A DNA stretch of 64,000 nucleotides, from the NCBI GenBank assembly GCA_032622095.1, contig CP136066.1:117823319-117887318 (forward strand), given 5' to 3'. Below are positions 23,554 to 36,313 of this stretch, piece by piece (positions within the stretch are counted from its first letter, which is position 1; every line of letters begins with the position of its first letter). Source of the DNA: Siphonodentalium dalli. Its lineage: Eukaryota; Mollusca; Scaphopoda; Gadilida; Siphonodentaliidae. Made by a program: the position numbers and the translations under genes. The notes beneath the pieces are model-generated. The model had not been told where the DNA came from and did no database searches. It saw nothing but the letters and a program-made list of their open reading frames with translations.

Positions 23554-25229
23554 TATTATATTTCATTGTTGAAGAGTAATAGTAGAGACATATATATATT
23601 AAATATGATTTAAATGCCCTTGTAAGAGTTTAAATTCCATGAATCCATGATATCCAAAACTCTCATAGAAACCCGTACAAAACTCTCATAGAAACCCGTA
23701 CAAGACTATATGGAACCCATGCAGAAACTATACTCAGGTCTTTAATAACTAATCGCGTAAGACTATAGCTCAAGTGTTTGGAGCGCAAGTCTCAAATCTT
23801 GTAAAATCATGTGTGTCTTCATGTCTTGCTGGCAACAAACCTCACTGCTGATTGACATTATTGCCATTATTGATTTATTATTTCGCTAATTCTGGAATCA
23901 AATCAGTTAGAAAAATGTCAAGTTACTCAGAATTGAGCTTTATACATGATCAATAATGACACAAGTAAATACAATTTTGTATTTACAAGTTTCTCGTTTC
24001 TTTTGCGGGAAATTTCGATGTAAATATTAATGATTTCAAAATTTGGATTTCTGGGATTCGATATTTAATTCGAATCAAATTTTTTTTATTATTCTATTCG
24101 AGATTCAATTTGAACCTAAGATTCACATGCCCCTAAGTAGAACGTAACCCAAACAAGTTATTTTGGTGGTAAACTTATTTATGGAGGTGTGAGTGTCCTT
24201 GTGGTGGTTACATAGCTCATTATGTAGTTATATTATGGTGCGATGCACAAGGGAGCAACTTACTTCTATGACATGGCTATAGATGGTGAATCTGATATGA
24301 AATCACATGAACTTGATTATTGTGAGGATGAGATGATTTTGTCCAGTATATATAGTATATATACATTCTTCTGTTTCAGACATCTAAAGGCATCTCCCAT
24401 TTAGCCTTTAATATAGGCATATGCTAGGGTTAAAATATAAGTAAAATAAAAGTAGGAATAGTGCAGGAAGAGTTGTCAGCACAAAATTAAAACAATCAAT
24501 AGTAGCCTGATAAACCCCTGAACATACAGTAGCGTGCTACATTTAGAGATTTCATATACATCAATCCGTCTGGAAATAAGTCTCCTACTCTCCATTTACA
24601 ATAAACTTCTTTGTTTAATAGTATAATGCAACACAACACAATTTATCCATATATAAAGAACAGCTTGATGAACTGTATGACATCTAAAGTAATTGCTACA
24701 CTTTCCATTATCCAAAACATTCGGAAAACTCTTGACAAGTCCTTGCAAAACCATCCTAGGATTTCCTTGGATGAAAACCTTGGGAACGGTTGGCTGAATC
24801 CATGTATTTTCTAGGATTGAAAATGTTTGTAAACCTCGGGAAAACCTTGGATGAGCCAGCTAAGGTTTACTTAGGATTTCCATGCTCTGAAACCTCAGAA
24901 AAGCTTGGAAAACCTTGATTTCATCCAAGCTATGCCAAGGTTTACCAAGGTTTCATCTAAACTTTTCCAAGGTTTTAATACCAAGGTTTCATCCAAGCTT
25001 CTCCAAGGTCATGTTTACTGAGGCTCCATCCAAGCTTCCATGAACTATTCATTAATTAATGTTAATTAGAGTAATTTTAAGTTAATTCGTATGTCCATAA
25101 TGTGGATTTAAATCAAGACATGCACACCCACAAGAGATAGACTGTAGAGGAATTAGAAAATCTGTAGCAGATCATTACCAGTATGTGAAATGACCTATTT
25201 ACATTTTTCTCTCAAGTATACCTTGAAAA
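23554..25229. other. Intron 1 sequence with a CCAAGG-rich stretch
   Basis: Mostly unassigned AT-rich sequence. From about 24700 to 25010 the words CCAAGGTTT and AAACCTTGG recur many times in both orientations, an irregular repeat that could form several short hairpins. No exon recognised. Confidence 0.45.
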
Positions 25230-28200
25230 TAGGAAACTTTGTAAAACACATTTACCAGAAATTGACTACATTAACATAAACTCAGACTATATCGATGTTA
25301 TTGACAACATTAACTTAAACTCAGACTATATCGATGTTAACTGACTACAGTAACTTAAAATCAGACCATGTCTTAATTGACTACATTTATTACAATCAGA
25401 CCATGTCAATGTTAATTGACTACATCAACTTAAACTTAGACTATATCGATGTTAGTTGACTGCATTAACTTAAACTCAGATTATACCAATGTTAATTGAC
25501 TACATTATTACAATCAGAACATGTCAATGTTAATTGACTACATTATTACTATCAGACCATGTCAATGTTAATTGACTTCATCAACTTAAACTCAGACTAT
25601 ATCGAAGTTAATTGACTACATTATTACAATCAGACCATGTCAATGTTAATTGACTACATTTTTACAATCAGACCATGTCAATGTTAATTGACTACATTTT
25701 TACAATCAGACCATGTCAATGTTAATTGACTACATCAACTTAAACTCAGACTATATTGATGTTAATTGACTACATTATCACAATCAGACCATGTCAATGT
25801 TAATTGACTACATTTTTACAATCAGACCATGTCAATGTTAATTGACTACATCAACTTAGAATCAGACAATATTGATGTTAATTGACTACATTATTACAAT
25901 CAGACCATGTCAATGTTAATTGACTACATCAACTTAAACTCAGACTATATCGATGTTAGTTGACTGCATTAACATAAACTCAGACTATATCAATGTTAAT
26001 TGACTACATTATTACAATCAGAACATGTCAATGTTAATTGACTACATTATTACAATCAGACCATGTCAATACTAATTGACTTCATCAACTTAAACTCAGA
26101 CTATATCGAAGTTAATTGACTACATTATTACAATCAGACCATGTCAATGTTAATTGACTACATTTTTACAATCGGACCATGTCAATGTTAATTGACTACA
26201 TTTTTACAATCAGACCATGTCAATGTTAATTGACTACATCAACTTAAACTCAGACTATATTGATGTTAATTGACTACATTATCACAATCAGACCATGTCA
26301 ATGTTAATTGACTACATTTTTACAATCAGACCATGTCAATGTTAATTGACTACATCAACTTAGAATCAGACAATATTGATGTTAATTGACTACATTATTA
26401 CAATCAGACCATGTCAATGTTAATTGACTACATCAACTTAAACTCAGACTATATCGATGTTAGTTGACTGCATTAACATAAACTCAGACTATATCAATGT
26501 TAATTGACTACATTATTACAATCAGAACATGTCAATGTTAATTGACTACATTATTACAATCAGACCATGTCAATACTAATTGACTTCATCAACTTAAACT
26601 CAGACTATATCGATGATAATTGACTACATTAACTTAAACTCAGACCATGTTGATGTTACTTGACTACATTATTACAATCAGACCATGTCAATGTTAATTG
26701 ACTACATCAACTTAAACTTAGACTATATCGATGTTAGTTGACTGCATTAACTTAAACTCAGATTATATCAATGTTAATTGACTACATTATTACAATCAGA
26801 ACATGTCAATGTTAATTGACTACATTATTACTATCAGACCATGTCAATGTTAATTGACTTCATCAACTTAAACTCAGACTATATCGAAGTTAATTGACTA
26901 CATTATTACAATCAGACCATGTCAATGTTAATTGACTACATTTTTACAATCAGACCATGTCAATGTTAATTGACTACATTTTTACAATCAGACCATGTCA
27001 ATGTTAATTGACTACATCAACTTAAACTCAGACTATATTGATGTTAATTGACTACATTATCACAATCAGACCATGTCAATGTTAATTGACTACATTTTTA
27101 CAATCAGACCATGTCAATGTTAATTGACTACATCAACTTAGAATCAGACAATATTGATGTTAATTGACTACATTATTACAATCAGACCATGTCAATGTTA
27201 ATTGACTACATCAACTTAAACTCAGACTATATCGATGTTAGTTGACTGCATTAACATAAACTCAGACTATATCAATGTTAATTGACTACATTATTACAAT
27301 CAGAACATGTCAATGTTAATTGACTACATTATTACAATCAGACCATGTCAATACTAATTGACTTCATCAACTTAAACTCAGACTATATCGAAGTTAATTG
27401 ACTACATTATTACAATCAGACCATGTCAATGTTAATTGACTACATTTTTACAATCGGACCATGTCAATGTTAATTGACTACATTTTTACAATCAGACCAT
27501 GTCAATGTTAATTGACTACATCAACTTAAACTCAGACTATATTGATGTTAATTGACTACATTATCACAATCAGACCATGTCAATGTTAATTGACTACATT
27601 TTTACAATCAGACCATGTCAATGTTAATTGACTACATCAACTTAGAATCAGACAATATTGATGTTAATTGACTACATTATTACAATCAGACCATGTCAAT
27701 GTTAATTGACTACATCAACTTAAACTCAGACTATATCGATGTTAGTTGACTGCATTAACATAAACTCAGACTATATCAATGTTAATTGACTACATTATTA
27801 CAATCAGAACATGTCAATGTTAATTGACTACATTATTACAATCAGACCATGTCAATACTAATTGACTTCATCAACTTAAACTCAGACTATATCGAAGTTA
27901 ATTGACTACATTATTACAATCAGACCATGTCAATGTTAATTGACTACATTATTACAATCAGACCATGTCAATACTAATTGACTTCATCAACTTAAACTCA
28001 GACTATATCGATGATAATTGACTACATTAACTTAAACTCAGACCATGTTGATGTTACTTGACTACATTATTACAATCAGACCATGTCAATGTTAATTGAC
28101 TACATCAACTTAAACTTAGACTATATCGATGTTAGTTGACTGCATTAACTTAAACTCAGATTATATCAATGTTAATTGACTACATTATTACAATCAGAAC

Positions 28201-28955
28201 ATGTCAATGTTAATTGACTACATTATTACTATCAGACCATGTCAATGTTAATTGACTTCATCAACTTAAACTCAGACTATATCGAAGTTAATTGACTACA
28301 TTATTACAATCAGACCATGTCAATGTTAATTGACTACATTTTTACAATCAGACCATGTCAATGTTAATTGACTACATCAACTTAAACTCAGACTATATTG
28401 ATGTTAATTGACTACATTATCACAATCAGACCATGTCAATGTTAATTGACTACATCAACTTAGAATCAGACAATATTGATGTTAATTGACTACATTATTA
28501 CAATCAGACCATGTCAATGTTAATTGACTACATCAACTTAAACTCAGACTATATCGATGTTAGTTGACTGCATTAACATAAACTCAGACTATATCAATGT
28601 TAATTGACTACATTATTACAATCAGAACATGTCAATGTTAATTGACTACATTATTACAATCAGACCATGTCAATACTAATTGACTTCATCAACTTAAACT
28701 CAGACTATATCGAAGTTAATTGACTACATTATTACAATCAGACCATGTCAATGTTAATTGACTACATTATTACAATCAGACCATGTCAATACTAATTGAC
28801 TTCATCAACTTAAACTCAGACTATATCGATGATAATTGACTACATTAACTTAAACTCAGACCATGTTGATGTTAATTGACTACATTATTACAATCAGACC
28901 ATGTCAATATTAATTGACTACATTAACTTAAACTCAGACAATATCGAGTTGTTGA
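25230..28955 (+). repeat. 38/40-bp satellite array next to a splice acceptor
   Basis: About 95 tandem units of two alternating types: roughly 38 bases with ACATTATTACAATCAGACC, and roughly 40 bases with AACTTAAACTCAGACTATAT. Most units contain GTCAATGTTAATTGAC, an inverted repeat with a GTTA centre. Larger blocks repeat at offsets of about 505 and 776 bases, and one variant (GACCATGTTGATGTTACTTG) recurs 1400 bases apart. The array ends at about 28955, some 17 bases before the exon at 28973, so it occupies the usual branch-point region. Confidence 0.95.
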
Positions 28956-28972
28956 TTACAAGTTTTTTACAG

Positions 28973-29071
28973 GTAGTGGATAGATGCCAGAAGATGGGTC
29001 AGGTAGATGGAGACTATCATTACATTGTGGCTGATATGTCAGATATGAATGACACTACCAGAGTTATCCAG
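28973..29071 (+). CDS. HSD11B1L: HSD11B1-like exon, phase 0 to phase 0
   Basis: 99 bases (33 codons) after AAGTTTTTTACAG and before GTATTT. It encodes VVDRCQKMGQVDGDYHYIVA followed by DMSDMNDTTRVIQ. The ADMSD segment corresponds to the SDR position where an Asp contacts the adenine ring of the cofactor. The match to HSD11B1-type proteins is colinear. The polypyrimidine tract is very short because satellite repeats run almost to the acceptor. Confidence 0.92.
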
Positions 29072-29479
29072 GTATTTTTTCTCTCTGTATGAGGTCTCCT
29101 TTTAATAATGGAGCTTTATAATATATAGTGTACACAAAATTGCTTTGGTAGTGAAATCAGCCTCGGGGACGCTTCAATAAAACGTTTGTCAGAACGCGAG
29201 ACAAAGGCATTATATTTTTGTCGCTAAAAAAAAATAATACGGAAACTATAGAAATGAGCGGTGTCCCTCTGCGTGTATGTCCGAAATGTTTGTTGTCCAG
29301 ATGATAACTTGAATAATAGACCACAGAATTTTATGAAACTTCGAATTGGGGTTGTGTACAATAATTTCTGATGGAGTTATGCCCCTTTTCGACATAGAAT
29401 TGGATGATTATTTTGTTGCCCAAATGATAACTGAAGTTTAATATGATTATTATGGGAAACCATTCGGTCGGAAATTACA

Positions 29480-30070
29480 TGAAATAAAAGTTAATGGTGG
29501 CTTGTAAAAACAATAGTCTCCATTTTTAAACCAATGGTCGTTCTTTGATTCTATAAGAGACAATTCCGTTTCAATAGATATAGATTCAAACCAAATAGTC
29601 TCCATTTTCAAACCAATGGTCGTTCTTGGATTCTATAAGAGACAATTCCGTTTCAATAGATATAGATTCAAACCAAATAGTCTCTATTTTCAAACCATTA
29701 ATCGTTCTTGGATTCAATAAGAGACAGTTCCGTTTTAATAGATAAAGTTTCATAATCAATGTTGACCGATGCAAAATTAATGTTCTATTTTAATTTAATA
29801 GCGTTCACTGTTCAACTAATATCTAATAACACACAATTAGTAAGATTCGCGCATATTCAATAAACGTTCATTCCGTTTCAATGGCCATATTTTCTTAATC
29901 AATAAAGATATTTGAAACCAATAGTCTCCATTTTCAAACTAATAGTCGTTCTTGGATTCAATAAGAGACAATTCCGTTTTAATAGATATATTTTCTTAAT
30001 CAATAGAATCTATTTCAAAACCAATAGCCGTTCCTGGATTCAATAAGAGACAAATCTACTATTTCCGGTC
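29480..30070 (+). repeat. 82-bp tandem repeat with decayed copies
   Basis: The segment with GACAATTCCGTTTCAATAG begins at 29559, 29641 and 29723, a period of exactly 82 bases. More diverged copies run from about 29930 to 30060. Unit landmarks are AGTCTCCATTTT, CCAATGGTCGTTCTT and ATAAGAGAC. Intronic, non-coding. Confidence 0.75.
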
Positions 30071-30169
30071 AAACCAATGAATAATAATTGAAGAATATTA
30101 ACATCCGTTTACAAACCAATGATCATTTCTCGAATTAATAACTTCCGTTTACAAACCAATGATCAATTT

Positions 30170-30350
30170 TCGAAAAGACGCTAGAGGTCTCTGTCGGCCT
30201 TGAAAAGACGCTAGAGGTCTCTGTCGGGGAGTGACTAAAACGCAGAATGGGACGATGGGACGGGACGGTATGGGACGGTATTGGGACGGTATGGGGCGGT
30301 ATTTGGGACGGTGCGGGACGGTATTGGGACGGTATTAGAAAACCGGCTGT
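30170..30350 (+). repeat. 33-bp duplication and G-rich GGGACGGTAT array
   Basis: A segment with AAAAGACGCTAGAGGTCTCT occurs twice in succession (30172-30230). From about 30247 to 30345 an irregular array of GGGACGGTAT units follows, with many GGG runs on the plus strand. It could adopt G-rich secondary structure. Confidence 0.75.
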
Positions 30351-30419
30351 TTATCAATAATACAGCGTGTAGCGGCATCAAAATGGTTATATATAGTCGG
30401 CATTAACATGGCGTACATG

Positions 30420-30722
30420 GAGCAACAATTGAATATGGGTTAGATCCAACATTTTATACCAGAGTTATGGCCCTTTTTCAACTAAGAATTGAACAGATAA
30501 CCATAGCAGTCAACAACTAATTGATTACCAGCAGTATCACTTTAGCTCTGTGGAGACAAACAGTAAATCTGAGTTATTAGACATTAGTGTGAGGTGTAAC
30601 CAGATATATGTTTTTGATGGACAGGACACTGGCTTACAGGCTGAAGCTCTATCTAATTAATTTGCACTCTTACTCTGGGTTTCTGAGAAGGTCTCTATGC
30701 CAGGAAAGATGGGAATAAATTG
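30420..30722 (+). repeat. Partial copy of the hairpin-ended element interior
   Basis: Near-identical to about 53715-54035, sharing GGGTTAGATCCAACATTTTA, CAGCAGTATCACTTTAGCTC and GGTCTCTATGCCAGGAAAG. It breaks off at AAATTGTGTTT (about 30720). The last 150 bases are repeated again at 31328-31490, on the far side of unrelated sequence. Confidence 0.75.
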
Positions 30723-31019
30723 TGTTTGATCACGACATATATATTCACTATTCAAAAACAACATTGATGACTCGACAATAATAACACTGTTAATTAATAT
30801 GTGTCTAGTACATATTACATTATAACATACATACGAATTACAGTATATAGATACGATTATAGACAGTAGCTAAGCTCCAGTTCCAGGAGCTTACTGATGC
30901 GCGCCACAATACACAGGCATTACTTTAATCCGGCGCCATTTATTTTCATCTCGCAAATCGATGATGACCTTGCGCATGTAAATATGTTGCTTTAGATTTG
31001 TATCTTGCCTCACCATGTA

Positions 31020-31325
31020 TTGTTTCTCCTTTTTTTGGTTTTTGTTTTTTTTAACTAATTAAAACTATTTTTTGTATTTTGTATTTTTTTCCCTTTACTT
31101 GATGTAGACTTTGTTTTTTTTTTCCATGTCAATTTTGTTTTATACCTTTATACCACATTTGTTTAATTACTTCATTGGGTTTTTTTTCTTCTTTCGATTT
31201 AATATTTTCTTTTTTCTTGCACTTTCATGTTTGATTAGAGATTATTTTGTATATCTTTATGTAATTGTGTTGTTTCCTGTGTTTGTATGAAACTCTCCAT
31301 GTATGGAGGAAATAAATAAATATAT
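31020..31325 (+). mobile_element. LINE-like 3' tail fragment
   Basis: T-rich sequence ending GTATGAAACTCTCCATGTATGG, then AGGAAATAAATAAATATAT. This resembles the 3' end of a 5'-truncated non-LTR retrotransposon, with a polyadenylation-like AATAAA and a short tail repeat. No reverse-transcriptase frame remains. It sits between the duplicated 150-base segments at 30571 and 31328. Confidence 0.35.
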
Positions 31326-31327
31326 AA

Positions 31328-32295
31328 TTAGAGTTATTTTTAGACATTAGTGTGAGGTGTAACCAGATATATGTTTTTGAGGGACAGGACACTGGCTTAC
31401 AGGCTGAAGCTCTATCTAATTAATTTGCACTCTTACTCTGGGTTTCTGAGAAGGTCTCTATGCCAGGAAAGATGGGAATAAATTGTGTTTTATCACATAT
31501 TTTGTCATGTTTGTCCAGTGTTACACCGACAAAAAAATCAAATGCATGCCCATGCTGGTGGAGATGGGAAAATTGATACTTTAATACCCACAAAAGACTA
31601 ATTTTTATGTTTACCCATATCATAGTATGGAAGTGTCAACATCCGGATTGACCAACTGTCATTAGTCCATCCATCTGTTTGTCTGTAGACACTTTACGCA
31701 TGGTGCGATAACTCAAACATTTTTTATATGATCAGAACCAAATTTTTGTATATGAATTTCTCAGCACAAAAGACAGATCGAGTTCGAATATGTGTTTGTT
31801 TGATCAGACAATTTTTAACTGATTTATGGCTCTTTTTCAACAAAAAAAATATTCACTCTTAAAAAAATAAATTTAGTTTGAATTCCTTGCCCTATTTAAC
31901 ATAAGCCTGTGATTTATTGACAGCTCTGCTGTATAACAGATATTAATCGGTCAGCAGTGAGGTGTTCATCTTGATTGCTGTTGTGGGTAGAATTTGATAC
32001 ATTATCATTATATTTGAATCTCTTGATCAAGTATTGCATGTCCAGGTCACCTTTTCACATTTAACCCAAGGCTGTGGTGGTTCAGCATTACAGATCCTGT
32101 TCAAGTGCATTCTCTTATATAAATGTGAGTGACACATAAATTCCAGTAATTTGTGTTATGTGCATTGTCTATAATAGTACCTAACAGTATACTCTATAAT
32201 TCAACATCAAAACTCTCATTTATAATTCCGATCAGAGTAATTTACTATCGCCAAGGGATGGGTTAACATCTGCCGATCGTGATCGGCCTCTCGTT
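31328..32295 (+). mobile_element. Hairpin-ended non-autonomous element (copy 3)
   Basis: Near-identical over its length to 53876-54829. It contains the internal hairpin start TTTTTATGTTTACCCATATC (31602), a short GTCC/GTCT region, GTTATGG-like remnants, and the 3' terminus TATCGCCAAGG...GCCGATCGTGATCGGC...CTCTCGTT (32245-32295). No coding content. High similarity to the copy beyond the gene's last exon points to recent movement or duplication. Confidence 0.75.
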
Positions 32296-32510
32296 TAGTA
32301 GAAGATTTTGAAAACCACCTAGATGTAGGCTTACAAACTTGAGTACACAGTACATATAACAGTCTAAATGTCGTTCATACATCAGTAAACTCCAAATGGG
32401 ATATATACAACAATTTTTAAAATTTATAATAAACACAAAATTGCAATACAAAAAAACCTAAAAGAGGAAACTAGACCTATTAAATAAGAAGATGAAACAT
32501 TGTTTTGCAG

Positions 32511-32724
32511 GCAGCTGTTGATTTGATGGGAGGCATTGATATCCTCGTATTGAACCACATTATAGCCATACCGCTAGGGTTGTGGACAGGGTCCACAGAA
32601 AACTTTACACGCCTCGAGGATGTTATGGATATCAACTTCAAGGCTTATGTTCACCTCACTTCACACGCATTACCTCATCTCAAAGAATCTTCAGGCAGCA
32701 TCATCGTTGTTTCATCTCTGTCAG
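32511..32724 (+). CDS. HSD11B1L: HSD11B1-like exon with LNH and catalytic Ser region
   Basis: 214 bases after TTTTGCAG and before GTAAAC; phase 0 in, phase 1 out. It encodes AAVDLMGGIDILVLNHIIAI, a middle with MDINFKAYVHLTSHALPHL, and ends GSIIVVSSLSG. LNH is the family's form of the NNAG strand. The second Ser of VVSS is the catalytic Ser that positions the substrate carbonyl. The length and spacing match vertebrate HSD11B1-type proteins. Confidence 0.95.
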
Positions 32725-33149
32725 GTAAACTTACAGCATGTATTATTCTTTCTTCATTGATTATAACCTAGCTTATTGCAGGTTTTCTGCTCGACGAATA
32801 GCTGCTCCATTCCCACAGTCTTGATTGTATCAACCTTTGATAATTGTGACCCAAAGCTGAAATTTAACTTGCTATTCAGTCCAGCTAGATGCTGTCACCT
32901 CCATCCTAAACTATTTTGGAAAGAAAATGCATAATATAAAGTATATAGTAAAGCATACATTGCTAAAATGACTGGATTTTATCCATGGTAAAATTGTTAT
33001 GACCCTCAGGAATTACTCTGATTTCCAGGTATATAGGCCTATACTTTATATGCGTGATTCACGTGAACTTCAATCGTTATTATTTTATATCTCTCTATAT
33101 CAAACATGTTACATATAGCCCTAGGTAGCTTGCTTTTGCAATTAGGTAA

Positions 33150-34600
33150 CCTAGTCCTCATTTGGTTAATGTACAAACTGTTATTAATACAAGACTAAAG
33201 TCCCAAATAGATTATTCCCTGACCACGGTTTACAGTGAGTAAAAGTGACATTAAGCTCTGAATATCTCATGAAGCATGAGCTATTTGCAACATCGTCGGA
33301 TTATGAGAATATCGTAAACTAGAGCTAGTGGTGCCATAAGCTTGTTTGCGATGAGATAACCTTTCCTCATTTGGTTCAATGGCCACCCATTCTGTCATGT
33401 CAATGTCTGTTTAGTGTGTATTAAACTGTTATTAATAGAAGGCCCAAATAAAGGCCCAAATAAATTAATCACCAATGTGCCCCGACCTCGGTTCATAATA
33501 TACTTTCCGTGTGTCACATGAATATTCATATAGTTTTAATTTTTCATTCTATTTCAAACCCAAGTTCTGATTTGGCCGCAAATCAGGGGGTTTACAGTAA
33601 AGTTGACAAAGCTCTGAATATCTTGTGAAGCACATGTGTTTGCAACATCATCTGATTCTGAGAATACTGTAAACCCAGTGCTTCAGTGGTAAGAGTAAAT
33701 TTTAGCAAGGGAAGCCTAACTTCTTGTAAGTTGCTTGTTAATAAGTGTGATAACTTAGGTAATAGTATGGTCGTGGTACACAAAAAAGGGGGTTGACCCA
33801 GAAGAAATTGATAAAGAAGCGATCTTGGTGCCATTCACCGCGGGAGAATCTCTGGTACAACATATCCAAAATCCGCTAAAATCCGCTTTGGGGAAAATCC
33901 AGGATCCAAGATGGCGTCCAACATGGCCACCCTTAGTCAAAAGAGACTCTGACTGAGATTAATTTGATTATAGTGAGAACTAATGTTGCCATATTTATAC
34001 AAATGTAAAAAAAAAAGCGAAGGTAAAGTATTATGCCACCTATCTATAGAAAAAATGGAACCCCTTGCCCCAGATGGCCGCCATTTAAACTCGAAAATTT
34101 GAAGTTTTTGCCTAATATCTTAAAGATCAGTTCCTGTTGTTTGATAATGGTTCATACTGGAGACTTTGATTAGTCTTATTCATGTTAATTCACCATTGGA
34201 GCAATGAAAGATACCATAAATGGGGTCCCAGATTCATCCACACACGGTATAAAATTTTACAAAAATCGCCATTGGGATTCCAGTAATATATCAACAAGAA
34301 ATGGACATAACTGTACAATGTAAGTTGGGCATACCATTATCTATGAATACTCCAATTCAATGAAACCCAAATTGGCGCTTTGTCTCAAAATGGCGGTCAA
34401 AATATGGAAAATGGCGGATATTAAGTATGGTCGTCGGAGGGTTAGACCCAGAAGAAATTGGCAAAGAAGCGGTTTTGGTGTCATTTGACGTGGGAGAATG
34501 TATAACATATCCAAAATCCGCTAAAATCCGCTTTGGGGAAAATTCAGAATTTAAGATGGCATCCAACATGGTTGCCAATAATAATGAAAATAGCAAATAG
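33150..34600 (+). repeat. Duplicated dispersed repeats in intron 3
   Basis: Two pairs of diverged direct copies. About 33150-33330 resembles 33370-33690 (CTCATTTGGTT, AAACTGTTATTAAT, AGCTCTGAATATCT). About 33760-33930 resembles 34430-34580 (GACCCAGAAGAAATTG, CATATCCAAAATCCGCTAAA). Words like AAGATGGC and CATGGCC recur around them. No exon recognised. Confidence 0.6.
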
Positions 34601-35639
34601 GTAGTTATTCATGAAAACCCACACGACAAAACGCCAATTCGGCACCAATATATATAATTGATTGAAATCAATATGTTTTTGTGGGTATGAGTAGACAATC
34701 ACGATTCAAAATTCTAAGATGGCTACCAAGATGGCCACCGAAAATTGTCAAAATTTAAGTTCTGCTCAGAGGAAAGCCGAAACAACACTTCGGTTGTGAG
34801 CTAACGATGCCAGACTCATTAAACATGTTGCCAATAATATCTACTACCACCAGCTACCACAATCATTTCAGCGCGCAATGTTCTAACGAAGCAGTATCTA
34901 CTGCAGTATCCAACACCATGTCCACTTATTACGAGGGACTATCTGGAAATAATTAAGACAGAAATTAAATTGCGCACGAATCTTGATTATTTGAAAACAC
35001 AGTGTCAATATTTCTACTTATAACGACTATTCGGAACGGTTTCAGCAAATATATGGGCATCGGTGGTCTAGTCCGGAAGCATCAGGCTATAATGGGTCAC
35101 CCAGTGATGGCGAACCTGGAAAGTGGAAAGGACAGGAAGGAAGAGCGAATAATCTGGGGGTTACTTAATGGATGGGCAAGTTTTTATTCTCGCAAAATTT
35201 GATGGATTTTATAAATGACTGCAGGATCAGGCATCTGACTCCAACAATAGCTCAAAAAAGCTTTGAATACGGTCACTCATTGCATATATAGCCCAATACC
35301 ATTAGATATAGAAATGGTAGGCCTATGTAAAGTGTAGAATGACCTGAATGTTTATTATCCTATAATACATGCACAAACTTGTAATCTGTATTTGACTTGT
35401 TTTGTTTCTATAACCCTGATCTAGAAGACTATTGCATGTCCGAATATTTTGAGAAAGCTGGAGTGAGACCACCAGTCTTCCAAATTAGCCACAGCAATAA
35501 TCAATGCAGTGGTAACATGTGGAATCTATAATGTCACCGTATCAAATTTGCTGTAGGACATTTTTCCTAATTTTGAGAGCTGGACCTCCAAACCCCATGT
35601 TGCCACGTCCCTGCTATAAATGAATCTTTATAATATTGA

Positions 35640-35775
35640 ATACTCGTGCTGTCGCTCCCTCGGACCATCACACCCTCAGACTATCGAGCCCTCGCTTATT
35701 GAACCCCAATGGACTATCAAACCCTCAGTCTGCCCCACTTGAGACTAAACACTCTGACTATTGAACTCTCTTGTA
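35640..35775 (+). repeat. Degenerate CCCTCRGACTAT-type short tandem repeat
   Basis: Irregular units of about 20 bases such as ACCCTCAGACTATC, GCCCTCG and AACCCTCAG. Too diverged for an exact period. Confidence 0.4.
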
Positions 35776-36313
35776 AGAGAATTTGTGCATTATACTGATG
35801 TTTACTGAAAAAAACAAAGTGACAATTGATGTCCACTGCGATATCTGTCCATATCATCTTGAACTGAACATTTCAACATCCTTATGCCCAGAAAAGGTTC
35901 TACTCCTTATATGTCTGAAATATTCTACCCGCATTCAGGATTACACCGTTCTTTCCAATTTCATTGTCATTTTTATTTATTATTTGTCTTAACGCCATTC
36001 TAAAGCTGTTTATCTAAATGTAGAACAGAACAGCGATTCTCACGACGTAAAATTTTGCAAGAACGGATATCTGAAAAAACGGAAACCGACATAAATTCTG
36101 CTTGAATCAGAGAATTTTATAGATGACACAATGATTAAAAACTGTGACAGAATCAGAAGTTTTCAAAACATATTTGAAGAACAGAAACCGCAATTGAATT
36201 GGAGAATTTTACCGATATATCGGGAAAAAAAAGCTCTTGATTCAGAATGAGGAGTTGTTCATGTTTATGAATTGTAGACACCAATTCAGAAGTAACATGA
36301 TCATTCATGTAAG

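Noticed and set aside
25230-28955. CRISPR-like alternation of two unit types
   Set aside because: Units are directly tandem with no unique spacers, in a eukaryotic intron; this is a satellite.
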